From Saccharum officinarum (Eukaryota > Streptophyta > Magnoliopsida > Poales > Poaceae), in contig CM036158.1 in assembly GCA_020631735.1 (NCBI GenBank), forward strand, positions 83,959,914 through 84,023,913: a DNA stretch of 64,000 nucleotides. Direction: 5' to 3'. The notes beneath the pieces are model-generated. The model ran no database searches. It saw nothing but the letters and a program-made list of their open reading frames with translations, and had not been told where the DNA came from. The stretch's first letter is position 1. Each line of letters opens with the position of its first letter. Both the position numbers and the translations under genes were made by a program. Of this stretch, positions 1-11,080 are shown in pieces.

Positions 1-400
1 AAAAATATTTATGAAAGGCTGAGAAAAGAAAACGAAAAAGACAAGAAGATCAGTTTATTCAATCATAAAAAGGTGCTATACATAAGTTTTTTCAGCTTCA
101 AGTAGTGTTGTGCTAGATGACAAACCTATAGATGCACCTGATATTGAAGAAGAGCAATAGCAAGTTAATGATGATTTAAGTGAACAAGTTGATGCTACAA
201 CAACCTTCCTCTCAACCTGAAAATTCAATTGATGATGTGCAACAAGCTTCTATTCATGATGTCTTGATCTAGAACTTGGGAGAATCTTGATAATAAGGGT
301 AGACTTTGCATCAAGAAATACCGTCCTTGATGATTTTGCATCAAGAAATGCCTAAAAAGTGTCTTTTAGAGAAGCAATGGATATAGTTCTGTTCTTCCTT
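1..400 (+). pseudogene. Remnant of a hAT-type (TTF/zf-MYM, DUF4371-like) transposase, N-terminal part
   Basis: Broken plus-strand reading frames keep pieces typical of the N-terminus of plant TTF-type/DUF4371 hAT transposase-like proteins. These are a lysine/arginine-rich stretch (KAEKRKRKRQEDQFIQS), KGAIHKFF, the acidic segment DDKPIDAPDIEEEQ, SEQVDA, and near 270-290 TWENLDNKGR, which in this family precedes the TTF zinc finger. The pieces are separated by stop codons and frame changes, and nothing downstream continues the TTF or hAT dimerisation domains, so this is a truncated dead copy. The start lies left of the window. Family assignment rests on remembered motif order, not on a search. 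Confidence 0.55.
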
Positions 401-734
401 AAGGTAATTATATTAGTTCTAAAAGTACAAATATATTGTTTTTTAGTCTACATTGTTCCTCGATAATTATTCATGTTAAATTAAAAATATATTATTGGAT
501 TTGCTTTCGCTTTGCAAGTAAAGTTAGCGTCTATATATTATAAGATTTTATACATGGTCTAGAGGGGCTGTCACGACGAGTTCGCCAAAGGGCCCTCAAA
601 ATCTTAGGACCGGTGTTGCCTCACACTGTCCGCGCCTCACGCAGTGCACTGCCCTCATCTCGTGCCTGGTGCCAGCCCGCGCCTCGTGCCGCGCTCCCCC
701 ACGCCTGCGTCGACCTTCATTGGGCGGCACCAAA
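401..734. other. Non-coding flank of the hAT remnant
   Basis: AT-rich sequence to about 575, then a GC-rich stretch containing a phrase (GGGCCCTCAAAATCTTAGGA) of a kind I recall beside this transposase family. I see no coding frame, RNA gene or clear element border. Confidence 0.3.
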
Positions 735-1180
735 TAGATGAGCACGTGTTGTAACTGTACGTTTCATGCGTTACATATCTATGTTGCATATGTTTCATCT
801 GGACGTTGCAAAAGTAGATCTAGTATTGCATATGTTGTAATGGCTATACACGTGTGTTGTAAGTTTATGTTTCAAACGTATGTTGCAAGTGTTTCATGCG
901 TTACATATCTATATAAATATACGTTGCAAGTTGTTTTCCAAATGTTTCAGCTGTTTTCATCTAGATGTTGCATGTCTTCATTTGGATGTTGTATAGTTGC
1001 AGTGACTATACACGTATGTTGCAATGGTATGTTACAAATATTTCACCTATTTTGAGACTGATATTGCAAGTTTTTTTTATCTAGATGTTGTTATATGTTG
1101 TAGCGGTTATACACATATGTTGCAATCGTATGTTTCAATTGTTTCACATGGTTTCAATATATTGCAACAGGTGCTGTTAC
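735..1180. repeat. Array of degenerate GTTGCA/GTTTCA units
   Basis: At least a dozen short degenerate units built on TATGTTGCA, ATGTTTCA and TCTAGATGTTGCA follow one another, with a larger phrase (CTATACACGTRTGTTG) returning about every 150-170 bases. This resembles subterminal repeat arrays of large DNA transposons such as CACTA elements. No CACTA terminus was found beside it, so class membership is inference. Confidence 0.5.
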
Positions 1181-1224
1181 CCATGCACTCTGACTCGCGA
1201 GCACACACACGCTGCACTGCACGC

Positions 1225-2060
1225 ACCCATCCAACGCTGTCTATCTCTGTCATGCGGATCAGCTCCAATAGTTGGACGTGCACGCAACGGGCTATCACTG
1301 CCCAAATGGTTGAGAGCTCCCTAGTCAAAGTGCATGCATACTTGCAGGGCGCCAGAGCAAGCTAGGAGCCACCGAACACAGAACTAGCTGTCCCCCTACA
1401 CCACCAGGCTTGGTCCCCCACAGTGAAGCATGCAGTCGGGGTCAACATGAGTACGCGCGCTGTGCTCCACTCTCTCACACATGCAGCTGGACGGGCCTCA
1501 CGCACATGCTCTCCTGTGCAGGCGCAACTGCAGCACGTGTGGACTCAGCAACAGTAGCACCATCCAGTCATCGCTGCCTATCTTTGTTATACGGGCTAGC
1601 TATCGGATGTGCACGCAACGGGCGGTCAGTGTCCAAATAGCCAAGCACTCCCTGATCAAAGTACATGCGCGTATGCAGAGCAGCAAAGGTAGCATGACCA
1701 AAAGTGAACCAACCCTTGGACTACTGCAAAAAGCACCATCTAATTTCAAAGTAGCTCGACCTAATTCGAAATTTTTCCCTAATCGAGCACGCCGCACATT
1801 AGGATCAAAATAACTTACTCCATTAAGTTCGCTACCATAGACTTTAGAAGGGGCTAGCACCAACAGACGCAGAACCAGGTGCTCCTGCACCACCAGACTT
1901 GTCCCCACGATGAAAGCATGTAGCATGCAGCTGGGGTCAACTCGGCTACACGCACTGTGCTACCACCCTCTCTCTCTCACATGCAGTTGGACGAGCCTCA
2001 CATCCACGCTCTTCTGTGCAGGCGCAGCGGCAGCACTCGCAGACTCAGCAGCAGCAGGCG
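1225..2060. repeat. Imperfect direct duplication with possible captured coding fragment
   Basis: Two diverged direct copies: 1225-1345 resembles 1560-1680 (shared GTGCACGCAACGGG and a CCAAATRG core), and 1400-1566 resembles 1888-2059 (shared CACCACCAG, GGGGTCAAC, TGTGCAGGCGCA, ACTCAGCA). Between the second pair, 1700-1880 is open on the minus strand as part of a 108-codon frame. That frame is not recognisable as a known protein. The block is probably part of the same transposon remnant as the array to its left. Confidence 0.5.
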
Positions 2061-2071
2061 CGGGACGCTAA

Positions 2072-2313
2072 GGCCTTGTTTAGTTGGCAAAATTTTTGGC
2101 AAAATGCAACTGTAGCACTTTCGTTGTTATTTGGCAATTAGTGTCCAATCATGGTCTAATTAGGCTTAAAAGATTCGTCTCGTCCATTTCGTCTAAACTG
2201 TGTAATTAGTTATATTTTTATCTATATTTAATGCTTCATGCATGCGTCCAAAGATTCGATGTGACGAGGAATCTACTGTTCTTTTGCAAATTTTTTTGCA
2301 TCTAAACTGGGCC
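2072..2313. mobile_element. Harbinger/Tourist-like MITE (family T1, copy 1)
   Basis: 242-bp element with terminal repeats GGCCTTGTTTAGTTGGC and the complement of CATCTAAACTGGGCC, flanked by TAA on both sides (2069-2071 and 2314-2316). The internal phrase TCCAATCATGGTCTAATTAG recurs in the copy at 4680 and, inverted and slightly varied, at 18998. The 3-bp TAA duplication fits PIF/Harbinger. Confidence 0.85.
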
Positions 2314-2403
2314 TAAGCATGGCTGGCAGGCGCCGCAGCAGCACGCGTGTGCGCGGGAGTTCGGACGTGCGCGTGTGTCAGGCGCTAGCATGGCCCGGGG
2401 TTA

Positions 2404-2847
2404 GACTACCCGCACTCATGAACATCTATATTCATCCTCTATACGCCCTAGTCAGCAAGATTCTTTCTTCTATACCCAATTCTTTCGCACCCATCCATCC
2501 TCTATATCATCCTCTATCCACTCTATTCACTGTGGGACCGACTTGTCACTTTATCTAAATATATCCATGTGTGATCTAGTTTTGAAAGATTTATTGAGAC
2601 GAATTTAATGGTGCAATCGAAATTTAATTTGGATTTTTGGTTTATGAGTTATAGCATTTTTTTTTTCCTTTGTTTAGCTAGCGGGGTCCGCCACTACAGA
2701 GTATAGAGTAAGCACAGTACTACTCTAAATATAGAGTGAGAGAAAGAATAGAGTATCGTTTTAGAGTACCCAGTGCAGCAGTTTTTACTCTATATTCATA
2801 CTCTAAAGCTTTAGTGTATCGTTCTAGAGTATCCACTGCGGGTAGCC
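2404..2847. mobile_element. Harbinger-like MITE, GACTACCCGCA family
   Basis: 444-bp AT-rich element whose ends GACTACCCGCA and complement of TGCGGGTAGCC are imperfect inverted repeats, flanked by TTA (2401-2403 and 2848-2850). Inside are many TCTATA/ACTCTA repeats and no coding frame. Confidence 0.7.
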
Positions 2848-2850
2848 TTA

Positions 2851-3118
2851 GTGGTAAGCTGGTTCCGTCGTCTGGTGGGGCTGACGATCGTTCTGGGTCC
2901 TCGTGAAGAATGACCACCGTCGTTGGAAAAGAAATAGGCCGACAGGTGATAAAGCACACTTGTGAAACTAAAGGCCGACGACATTGCACTTCGAACGGGC
3001 TAGGCCCAATAACCACCGTCGTTTGTAGCTGTCATGGGCCGGGCCCCGCGGACGCTGCTCGAACTACCCGCCTACGCCGGCCATCCGCCAAGTCGGGCAG
3101 GGCAGGCGGCCTGACGCC
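2851..3118. other. Unassigned intergenic sequence
   Basis: Moderately GC-rich sequence between two transposons. The short frames on both strands have no recognisable domain. Confidence 0.3.
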
Positions 3119-3126
3119 TTCACGCA

Positions 3127-4087
3127 TATAGATGGCAACGGGGCCCCGTTCCCCGATTCCCCGCGGGGAATTCTCCTATTAGGGGACGGGGATGGTACAG
3201 AATTGATCCCCATGGGGATTTATACGGTAGAAAACTTGTCCCCGTCGGGGATCACGGGGCCGGGGATGGTTGTCTGGTCCCCGTCCCCGTTCCCCGCTAC
3301 CCGCCCCGCTGCACATGCAAATAGACGTGACCGAGCACTGAAGAAGTAAAAGGCCCGTCTAAAGGCCCAATAGCCAGCCAAGAATATATAATGTGAGCTG
3401 CGTAACCCTAACTCTACCGCTCCTCATTTCTTCTCCCCAGCCGCAACTTTGCTTTCTCCACCAGCCGGCTCCCGCACAAGCACAGCGCACACCAGCCGCC
3501 GGCGAACTCCACGTCTCCACCAGGCTTTGCTCCCTGTCCACATACCCACGCGAACATGCCGCCGCAGGTACGAGTGAGCTGCCGCACTTGGCAGTCCTGC
3601 CTGCAGTCCGCTCACATCCTAAATCTCTGCCATTGTCCCCATCCAAATCCACAAGGAATGGGCGCAAGATGGACGTGGTCAGTGGTCAAGACTCAAGAAT
3701 CAAGATGCTGACTGCTGAGATAGGGAGTGGATAGCCTTGTAGTAGTATACTTTCTTTCTGGCATGTATTTTCTTTGGATCTGAGATGAGAGAACTAGTCT
3801 TTTTTTTAGTCTTCTTTCTCTTCGGCATGTATTTTCTTTGGATTTGAAAGAATAGAACTATCGTATCATTCTTTCTTTGCATTCTATGAGATTAGAAACT
3901 GGCTTGATTTTACATTTTGTTATGGGGTTGGGATCCCCGCGGGGATTAAATCCCCGTGCGGGGACGGGGATGGGAAGAAAGCTTCCCCCGTGAGTGTTGA
4001 CGGGGACGGGGATGGGGAAAGTTTGTCCCCGCGGGGACGGGGATGGGGTGCTAACCTCCGACGGGGAATTCCCCGTTGCCATCTTTA
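3127..4087. mobile_element. Non-autonomous hAT element with GGGGACGGGGATGGGG termini
   Basis: 961-bp element bounded by TATAGATGGCAAC at the left and the complement (TAAAGATGGCAAC) at the right. A perfect 8-bp target duplication TTCACGCA lies at 3119-3126 and 4088-4095. Terminal sequence of this type and an 8-bp duplication are hallmarks of plant hAT elements. Both subterminal regions (3135-3310 and 3925-4075) are packed with GGGGA/TCCCC motifs, many palindromic (CCCCGCGGGG). The middle (3400-3660) looks like a gene leader (AACCCTAACTC, CT-rich) without a transposase frame, so the element is probably an internal deletion derivative. Confidence 0.9.
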
Positions 4088-4095
4088 TTCACGCA

Positions 4096-4679
4096 CGCTG
4101 ACCATGATTCCGTGACCGTTTCGGTCCGCACGCCCACCCACGCGCCGTCCGTGTCTGCCGACGCGGCACCACCCCACGGCACCGCGGCCGGCGGACGGCC
4201 GGGCCAGTTCCTGCAGCGCCGCCCGGTGTTTATACGGCGTACGATGCGTGGCGTGGCCCGCTGACAATAAACAAAGGAGGAGACCCCACCGGCTTGTTCC
4301 GTTGTTTACACTCCGGGGCTCGCTCGCTCGTGCGCGCGGGGATGCGACGTCACTTGCTTCGCCTCGCGGTTGCGTGCGTACGTGTTGCACGAGTGAAATG
4401 ACCGCAGAAGTTCGCGATATTCATTTGGGACCATTGCATCAATCAATCAATAGAATATTATGGTGTGTGAACGCCGCTGGCCGTGCCGACTTCTTCCTTG
4501 CAAGCAACGCCTCGCTCCCCCTCGCGTGCGTGCGTTTACGGCGGGGCCTTTCTGGTTTCCCTTTCCCCTGCCACGAGCTGCCTCTGCCTAGTGCGGTGCC
4601 GGTGCCAACGCCGACCACGCACCCCAGATGCAGATGGTCACATTTCAGACGTTTGGGGCTGGATGGATTTGGTGTCTTG
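4096..4679. other. Unassigned GC-rich intergenic sequence
   Basis: GC-rich DNA with overlapping frames on both strands (4085-4390 minus, 4248-4691 plus). None shows domain-like composition or a convincing gene context, so I see no supportable gene. Confidence 0.3.
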
Positions 4680-4922
4680 GGGCTAGTTTAGATGCAAATT
4701 TTTTTGCAAAATGGTTACCGTAGCTTTTTCGTTGTTATTTGGCAAATATTGTCCAATCATGGTCTAATTAGGCTTAAAAGATTCGTCTCGTCCATTTCGT
4801 CTAAACTGTGTAATTAGTTTTATTTTTTATCTATATTTAATGCTTCATGCATGCGTCCAAATATTCGATGTGACGGGAAATCTACTGTTCTTTTGCAAAA
4901 TTTTCTGGATCTAAACTGGGCC
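4680..4922. mobile_element. Harbinger/Tourist-like MITE (family T1, copy 2)
   Basis: About 243 bp, nearly collinear with the element at 2072-2313 (shared TCCAATCATGGTCTAATTAG, GATTCGTCTCGTCC, ATGCTTCATGCATGCGTCC). Ends are GGGCTAGTTTAGATGC and complement of GGATCTAAACTGGGCC. Flanking triplets are TTG (4677-4679 and 4923-4925). Confidence 0.85.
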
Positions 4923-5158
4923 TTGAGCGAGGAAGTTGCCGGCTCAGGGCCGAAGCAACGCATGGTCTACCTCTAACGTCGTGGCCCAGTTTGTGAGCAC
5001 CCTGAATACAAACGTTAGCAATTTCTTTTACTGCTCACAGTTTTTTTTCATCAGCCCATTACGCCCATCCCCCAGAGATCCATTATCCCAGCTACATTCT
5101 TCCTCAACGAGCCGCCATTTGCGCATCGTTCATCACCTCTATGATTTAAGTATGGTTA

Positions 5159-5451
5159 GGCCCTCTTTTGGTTCTAGATAGAATTCTATAATCCGGCAAC
5201 AAAATCCAAATAGCGATCCAAACGGGCGAGCTTTCTAGGGGATTCTAGGTATCCGTTAAGAAATCCTAGGCTATAATCAAGTAACCTCTCGGGAGGAGCT
5301 TATGGGAGATTATGTCTCTAAAAAGACAATATAATCCAAGGGTATAATTTGGGATCCAAATAGAACTGAATATTATTATTCAAAATCCGGATTTCAAAAT
5401 CAGCATCAATAATCTGTATTCTCATAATCTTTTGAGGATCCAAACGGACCC
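5159..5451. mobile_element. Harbinger/Tourist-like MITE (AGGATCCAAACGGACCC family)
   Basis: 293-bp element with ends GGCCCTCTTTTGGTTCT and complement of AGGATCCAAACGGACCC, and a TTA duplication at 5156-5158 and 5452-5454. The interior is rich in ATAATCC/GGATTC repeats and is non-coding. Confidence 0.8.
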
Positions 5452-5454
5452 TTA

Positions 5455-6364
5455 GTATGAGTAATACTGCCATCTAAAATGTTCTTTAACAGTACTCAGA
5501 CAATGACCTTAACATAGAAGGTATTAGTTTAACACTAACTATATACATGGGAATTATTATGTTTTCTAGGTGGCATGCACAAATGGAGAATCTAGGCTTT
5601 TATATCAACAACATGTAAGGATTTTTCTCTTCTTTATTGGTCTACTAGTACATGGAAGTTTTCTTCCTTAGGAAATGTGTTTCATCATATTCCACCAGAC
5701 CCTACCAATGTCCAATCGCCGAGCAATACCGTTACGTGTACAGCCCCGCATAAGCCTACGTGACTCATATACTTGATGGGTCGAATAAAGTCGTCATCAT
5801 TGAAAATACATACGGTGGTGCGCCACGGTGCCGTCCTGAGGAGAACTTTCGACTATAGTACGCGAGAGTATTAAATAAACAACAACAACAGCGCGATAAG
5901 ACCAGTGCCGTGCTTTCCTCGGGCAAGCAAACCCCGGCGTACGAAAACGAAACGGCCGCGGCCAGGCTTTGCACAACGCGGCCTCTGCCGCAGAGACACG
6001 TCACGCTAGGAAGGATGGAAGCGACCTCGGCGGCCCACTTGGCGACACCTGCCAACCGGGGCCGCGTCCCGTGGCCCGCGTCCGACGCGGCGGGCCCCGC
6101 TCCATAATTCACGCCCAGCCCGCGTGGGCCCCCGCCATCGTCCCACGTTAAAAGCCAGCGCCGATTGCCAACCACGCGCTCACGGGGAGGGGAGTAGAAG
6201 TGGATGGAAGCAGGCGGCGGCGGCGGCGGCCGAGTGGGTGTCCACGGCCACGACCGGCAGCTCGTCATCGTAACAGCAGCGGAGGGCGAGGAGCCGCCGA
6301 TCTGATCTGTAATCTGTTCCTAGGCGCGCGCGCGTGTCCCGTGAAGCGGGGAGCTCTGGAGGCC
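5455..6364 (+). other. Upstream region of the DUF1677 gene
   Basis: Non-coding to about 5900, then increasingly GC-rich toward the gene. A weak TATA-like string (GTTAAAAGCC, about 6147) precedes the coding start by some 215 bases. An in-frame ATG at 6200 would add 55 arginine/serine-rich residues, but that segment looks like leader sequence. Confidence 0.4.
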
Positions 6365-6844
6365 ATGGAGAGGGAGCCGGTCGAGGGGGCGGAAGAGGAG
6401 GAAGAGGAGGAGGTGGCGTGCGAGTGCTGCGGCTTCACGGAGGAGTGCACGGCGCCGTACATCGCGGGCGTGCGCGCGCGGTACGGCGGGCGGTGGATCT
6501 GCGGCCTGTGCGGGGACGCGGTCGGCGAGGAGCTCGGGCGCGCGTCCCCTCCCATCTCCCCCGCCGAGGCGCTGGACCGCCACGCCTGCGTCTGCCGCGG
6601 GGCGTCCGCGCCGCCGTCGCCCGCGGGCAGCCCCGACGACCTCATCGCCGCGCTGCGCCTGCTCCTGCGCCGCAGGCTCGGGTCCCCGCCGCCGCCGGCG
6701 CCCAGGAAGGCGCGCTCCACGCCGAGCAGCCCGAGGCGCGACGCCGCCCCCGGCGGCATCTCTGTCGTCGCGGCCGTGGCCAAGGGGAGTGCCGGGTCCT
6801 CGCTGGCGCGCACGGGGAGCTGCTTCGCCGCGCTCGTCGAATGA
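6365..6844 (+). CDS. DUF1677 family protein (small cysteine-rich plant protein)
   Basis: Single-exon 159-residue protein. After a run of seven glutamates (residues 10-16) comes the DUF1677 signature: CECCGFTEEC (C19, C21, C22, C28), a linker, then RWICGLCGDAVGEE (C46, C49) and a histidine/cysteine pair (HACVC, about 73-77). The C-terminus is proline/serine-rich and ends FAALVE. The family is plant-specific and its spaced cysteines suggest metal binding; its biochemical role is not established. I chose the ATG at 6365 because the conserved domain starts shortly after it; an upstream in-frame ATG at 6200 exists. High GC3 and the absence of an intron fit grass members of the family. A Copia element lies 439 bases downstream of the stop codon. 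Confidence 0.9.
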   Translation: MEREPVEGAEEEEEEEVACECCGFTEECTAPYIAGVRARYGGRWICGLCGDAVGEELGRASPPISPAEALDRHACVCRGASAPPSPAGSPDDLIAALRLLLRRRLGSPPPPAPRKARSTPSSPRRDAAPGGISVVAAVAKGSAGSSLARTGSCFAALVE

Positions 6845-6979
6845 GAAGAAATCGAAGATGCTTGATGCAGAGGGAAAAACAGGGTAGTCTCTTTTGCCTT
6901 GAGTGGGTATTTCTGCTTGTTTTCTATCTACAGAGGAGTACGTAGGTAGAACTAGCTAACTACTGCCAGGTTTAAGATC

Positions 6980-6985
6980 AATAAA
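6980..6985 (+). terminator. Candidate polyadenylation signal of the DUF1677 gene
   Basis: AATAAA lies 136 bases after the stop codon, followed by TG/TA-rich sequence, as expected for a plant near-upstream element. The cleavage site cannot be read from sequence alone. Confidence 0.5.
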
Positions 6986-7282
6986 CATGTGTATATATAC
7001 GGGGAGGAAGATCGACGAGCTATATTGTAATATACATCTATGAGAAAAGGAAGTAATTCCGTGTTTTTCTCAGTTATGGATCAATGAATTGTACATTATT
7101 ACTTCTGGTTTCTGCTTCATTTGTGATTCTGCTTCTGCGCTCGTTGTCGCGCTGCTGCACAAGCTCAATGAATTGTATGCACGTCAGGTGTTGGTTTCAG
7201 CTTCTGCATAAGCTTTAGCTTGAAGGATGCGATGATCTCTGGTCCCAAACCGAGAGCAAGCATCCAAAACGGGCGACGATTT

Positions 7283-7750
7283 TGTTAGGTTCTTTAGATC
7301 ATCTTAGGTGCGGATCTAGTGGGTCATTTCTTTATCAGTTAAATCAAATAGAGCTGGAGCTTCCTTCGGAGTAGGAGACAGAGAGAGAGCATCTAACCAT
7401 CAGAGGAGCTCCCTGCCTTTGCTGGTTCATCGATGAAGATCTGCGCATGGCAACGACGGTTGGAGTAGCGGTGGAGACCGGCGGTGGTGAAGGTAGTGGC
7501 GCGGTGAAGTCTGGTGGCGGCTTCCCGTCGCTTACAACACTCCCCTCTTGATCGGCTAGGGTTAGGACGGTGGGTGGCGGCAGTGGCAGTGAACCTCGTA
7601 ACCCTAACCACTGGCCCCCACCTCTTATTTATAGCACTGCGCGACGGGGGCCCACCAGCCACGTCATTGGGCTGGGCGTCCCCGATCAGGACGCGAGATT
7701 AGGGCCCAGACATGGCCGTTGGGCCAAGTCTGGTGGAGATCAAACTAACA
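7283..7750 (-). repeat. 3' LTR of the Copia element
   Basis: 468 bp, TG...CA ends. It matches 15459-15934 apart from scattered substitutions and a shorter GA microsatellite. The element reads right to left, so this is the downstream LTR. Confidence 0.93.
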
Positions 7751-7761
7751 TTCTCCCCCTT
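7751..7761 (-). other. Polypurine tract of the Copia element
   Basis: On the element's sense strand the sequence is AAGGGGGAGAA, directly abutting the 3' LTR. It would prime plus-strand DNA synthesis. Confidence 0.8.
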
Positions 7762-8079
7762 ATCTCTCATCACTTTCTTCGTTCTTCAATTTCTTATTCA
7801 AAATTTCAATTCATATTTTTCTTCCTTCTTTCCTATTTCATCATAGATTAGTGCATAGAACTGTCCCATCGTCACAACAATTAGTGCCACTAGACTAACA
7901 GCCATAATACACTTCTCCATTTTCAAATGATACTTTCTTTGGGCCCTTTATTTTCCGGAAATCATAGACTATACCATAAACCCATGTCGACTGTGCGTTC
8001 TCTGAACATACTGGGTGGTAAGCCTTTATAAGTAGATCTGCAAGTACTTGCTTTTACTTATACATTCGAAAGCTTTTAA

Positions 8080-9490
8080 AAGATTCTGGACTTTCTCCTT
8101 CACAACGTCTAACTTCATGTCAATGTGTTTGGCAGCACAGTTGACCCGTTGTCATAGGAGTCAATCACTTTAAATGGTAATTGTTGTTGTATACCATTAC
8201 CAATTCCGGGTATAAGTTAACCATTTCGCCTGTTCTATAAGCCTCATAATAAGTTGTACTATAAGTATGCATCATTGATGACACCACAACTGTTTCTTTG
8301 GAGCTTTTCCACAATAAAACTCCAACTGCGAGTGTTAGCTACTACGTGGGTTTCACTAAACATCTCGCCGAAATTCAATATTCTTGTACCCACAACCATT
8401 TGAGAGTACTTGTTCTTTCTTAGTCATCATGAGGCTTATTAAATCTTTGCACAATTGTAAGATATTCTTAACTCCATTCCAGTGATCTATATCTGGACTG
8501 AACTTTTTGCCAAAACATCCCGGATAAATGAACTATGTTAGGGTAATATCATACTTGTGCACTCATTAAACTATAATATCATAGTTGTGCACTCATTAAG
8601 CTTTCAACAGCTGAAGCATATGGATCCATATTCATTTGATCTATCTCATGTCGGTTCTTGTAACACTTAGATTCTCAAAATTATTACCCTTGACTATATG
8701 AACATGAGTAGGTTCACTTGCATGCATACTTTGTTTCTTTACAATCTTTTTCTAAGCATGCCTTTGTGATAATCCTAATACCCCTTTCATCTGTCTCGGT
8801 GAATTTTAATTCTTATAACGAGAGTCATTTCACCGAGAACATTCTTATTGAGTCTCAAGGACAAGAACTTCTTCACATATAGTAGATTGACATCACTACT
8901 AGCAAGTAAGGTGTCATCCACATATACAGGATTAGGAAATAAATTTCCCATTCTATAACTTTGTACAGATGCGATTGTCCTCTTATTCTCTTTAACCCAA
9001 AATTTCTAGTTGACCTTTCAACTTGAAATGCCACTATTTAGAGACTTGCTCTAGTTCATAAAAGATTTCTATAAGTGGCATCCCATTCATTCGTTCTTTC
9101 TTTTCACGACAAATATTTAGGTTGTGCCATGTAATTATTTTCATACAAATTCCATTAGGGAATATTATCTTTACTTTCATCTGATGTAACTTAGATCATG
9201 ATGTGCCACTAGCATTCATTGTAATCTATTCATTCTCTTTGTATAAAATCTTTCAATTCAAGTTATGCTTTATATCTTATGTTCCCTTTGGAGTCACATT
9301 TCGTCTTGTAGACCCTTTACAGCCTACTGTTTTGGCTCCATTAGGAACTACTTCTATTTCTCAAACTTCATTGGTATTCATCAATTTCATTTTAATTTCC
9401 TTAGCTTCTTGCCATTTAGACGTGTTAACGTCTCTCATGGTTTCTTCAAATGAGGTGGGATCACCCTCCATTTGAATTTCTTCATTAATA
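8080..9490 (-). pseudogene. Copia reverse transcriptase / RNase H remnant
   Basis: On the minus strand, broken frames give the start of a Copia reverse transcriptase (DPTSFEE, SKWQEA, VPNGAKTVGC; about 9300-9480). Next come a KSFYELEQVS motif and the catalytic-site block YVDDTLLASSDVNLLYVKKF near 8880-8925. An RNase H-like segment with KHIDMK follows at about 8110-8140. Stops and frameshifts occur throughout, so no active polymerase can be made. The YVDD form and domain order place it in Ty1/Copia. Confidence 0.85.
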
Positions 9491-10870
9491 TATAATTTAT
9501 AGTCATAAAAAATATCTGATTCTTTGAGACTTTCAGGTCTTTAGCTAATGGCACTTCTTTCACATGGGGCTGTTGTTGCTCTTTCATCGTTAATCGATTC
9601 TATAGGGTCCTGTAGAACTAGATCCTTGTTTTCTTATTCATCTTCTTGAAGGGCTAACAACATGTGTCATATGAGTCATACAACATCAACACAACATGTG
9701 TCATATGAGTCATACAACATCAACATAGTGTTGAGCATTCGTCGATCTTGAGTCATTGGAGTAGGCACTGATCCCACTTCTCTTCAAGTCGTAGATCTTT
9801 TCATACCATACTCCCCCAGATTACTCCATCTTGTGTAAGGATAGTGTATTTTCAATCTTTCTTATTTTGGGTTTATTCTGTTAAAATCTATCTCATTTGG
9901 TGCTTTAAACACCGTCTTAGTATTCTTAGTCTCATTGCTATCTTCCTGTCGAACTGTAAAACGTTCAGGAATTTAGCCATTTCTGTACTTAGGGGCATCT
10001 TTATTATGACCGTTGTACTCCCTCAACAATCACCTTCATCTTTTTATAGATCATTTTTCTCTAAATGCAAAGCATACAATGGAGAATATCTTTCAATTAT
10101 CTTTCTGAGTTTCTTTCAATTGTCTTTCTATCTTTCTCAATTCATAGTTATCAATCCTCCCCCTCGAAATGTGGCACAAACTTTTCTGCCACAATTTTGA
10201 AACATTCATAACTCTTATGAATGAGGATACTTTGATTACTTCATCCACATGATTACATCATGGAAGATGAAATTATTTCTTAATTCGTATGAGAGTATGT
10301 ATTCTTTTTCCCCATTTCACTTCAAGAACTCAACAGAGTCTTTTTCATCAGTACTTCTGCAAGTCAAGCTTGCATGTTATTCTTATCATGAGGTTCGTTT
10401 TCAACTTCCTTTTGTTCTTAAACTCATACTAGGATAGCACAAAAGCTACCCTAAACTTCTCTCCCTGTGCAGGATACACATCGTCATTTCACTTTCTCCT
10501 GCCATGCAGGACAAGTACTATACTAACTTTATCCCGCAATGCGGGTATTTTCTTAAATTTTATGTCGTCATATGAGATAATTCCCTTGAGAGGACATAAA
10601 TACCAGGATTGGCTCATATTCAATCGTCAAATTCAGGAATAAATCTGATATTCTTTAACACACATGCTTAATCCGATGTTGGTCAAATTAAATATGCATG
10701 TCATTCATTACAATTCATAGCATGATAATAAAAACTGAAAATTAAAATTATTATTATTATTATTATTTTATAGAGAGTACATAAATGATATTTCTCAAAC
10801 TAAACTCTTATTGGTCTATTTCTTTCTTGGATCAATATCTCTGAAATCTTTGAAAAACATTTCTTTTTAA

Positions 10871-10937
10871 GCCACTCTTAAAGAGGACACAGTCTCTTAT
10901 GCAATGGCCTACTTTCATATACACAATTTGTGCTTAG
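10871..10937 (-). pseudogene. Copia gag zinc-knuckle remnant
   Basis: The minus strand reads VGHCIRDCVLFK within a broken frame, the second half of a CCHC zinc knuckle as in Copia gag. Upstream cysteines are degraded. Position between the leader and the reverse transcriptase is as expected for gag. Confidence 0.6.
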
Positions 10938-11080
10938 GCTTTTCATCATCTGAGTCACAAGAACCCAGTATTTTTCTTTTCTCTTTCTTTTCTGCCTTCA
11001 AGAACGAAAGCATGAAAATCTTTGTCTAAAAATTATTCAACAATAGTTATCAACATTAAACTCTGATTTCTTTATGTTCT

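Noticed and set aside
9203..10437. Plus-strand ORFs of 60-118 codons inside the Copia element
   Set aside because: They are antisense to the degenerate polyprotein, which reads on the minus strand with recognisable reverse transcriptase motifs.
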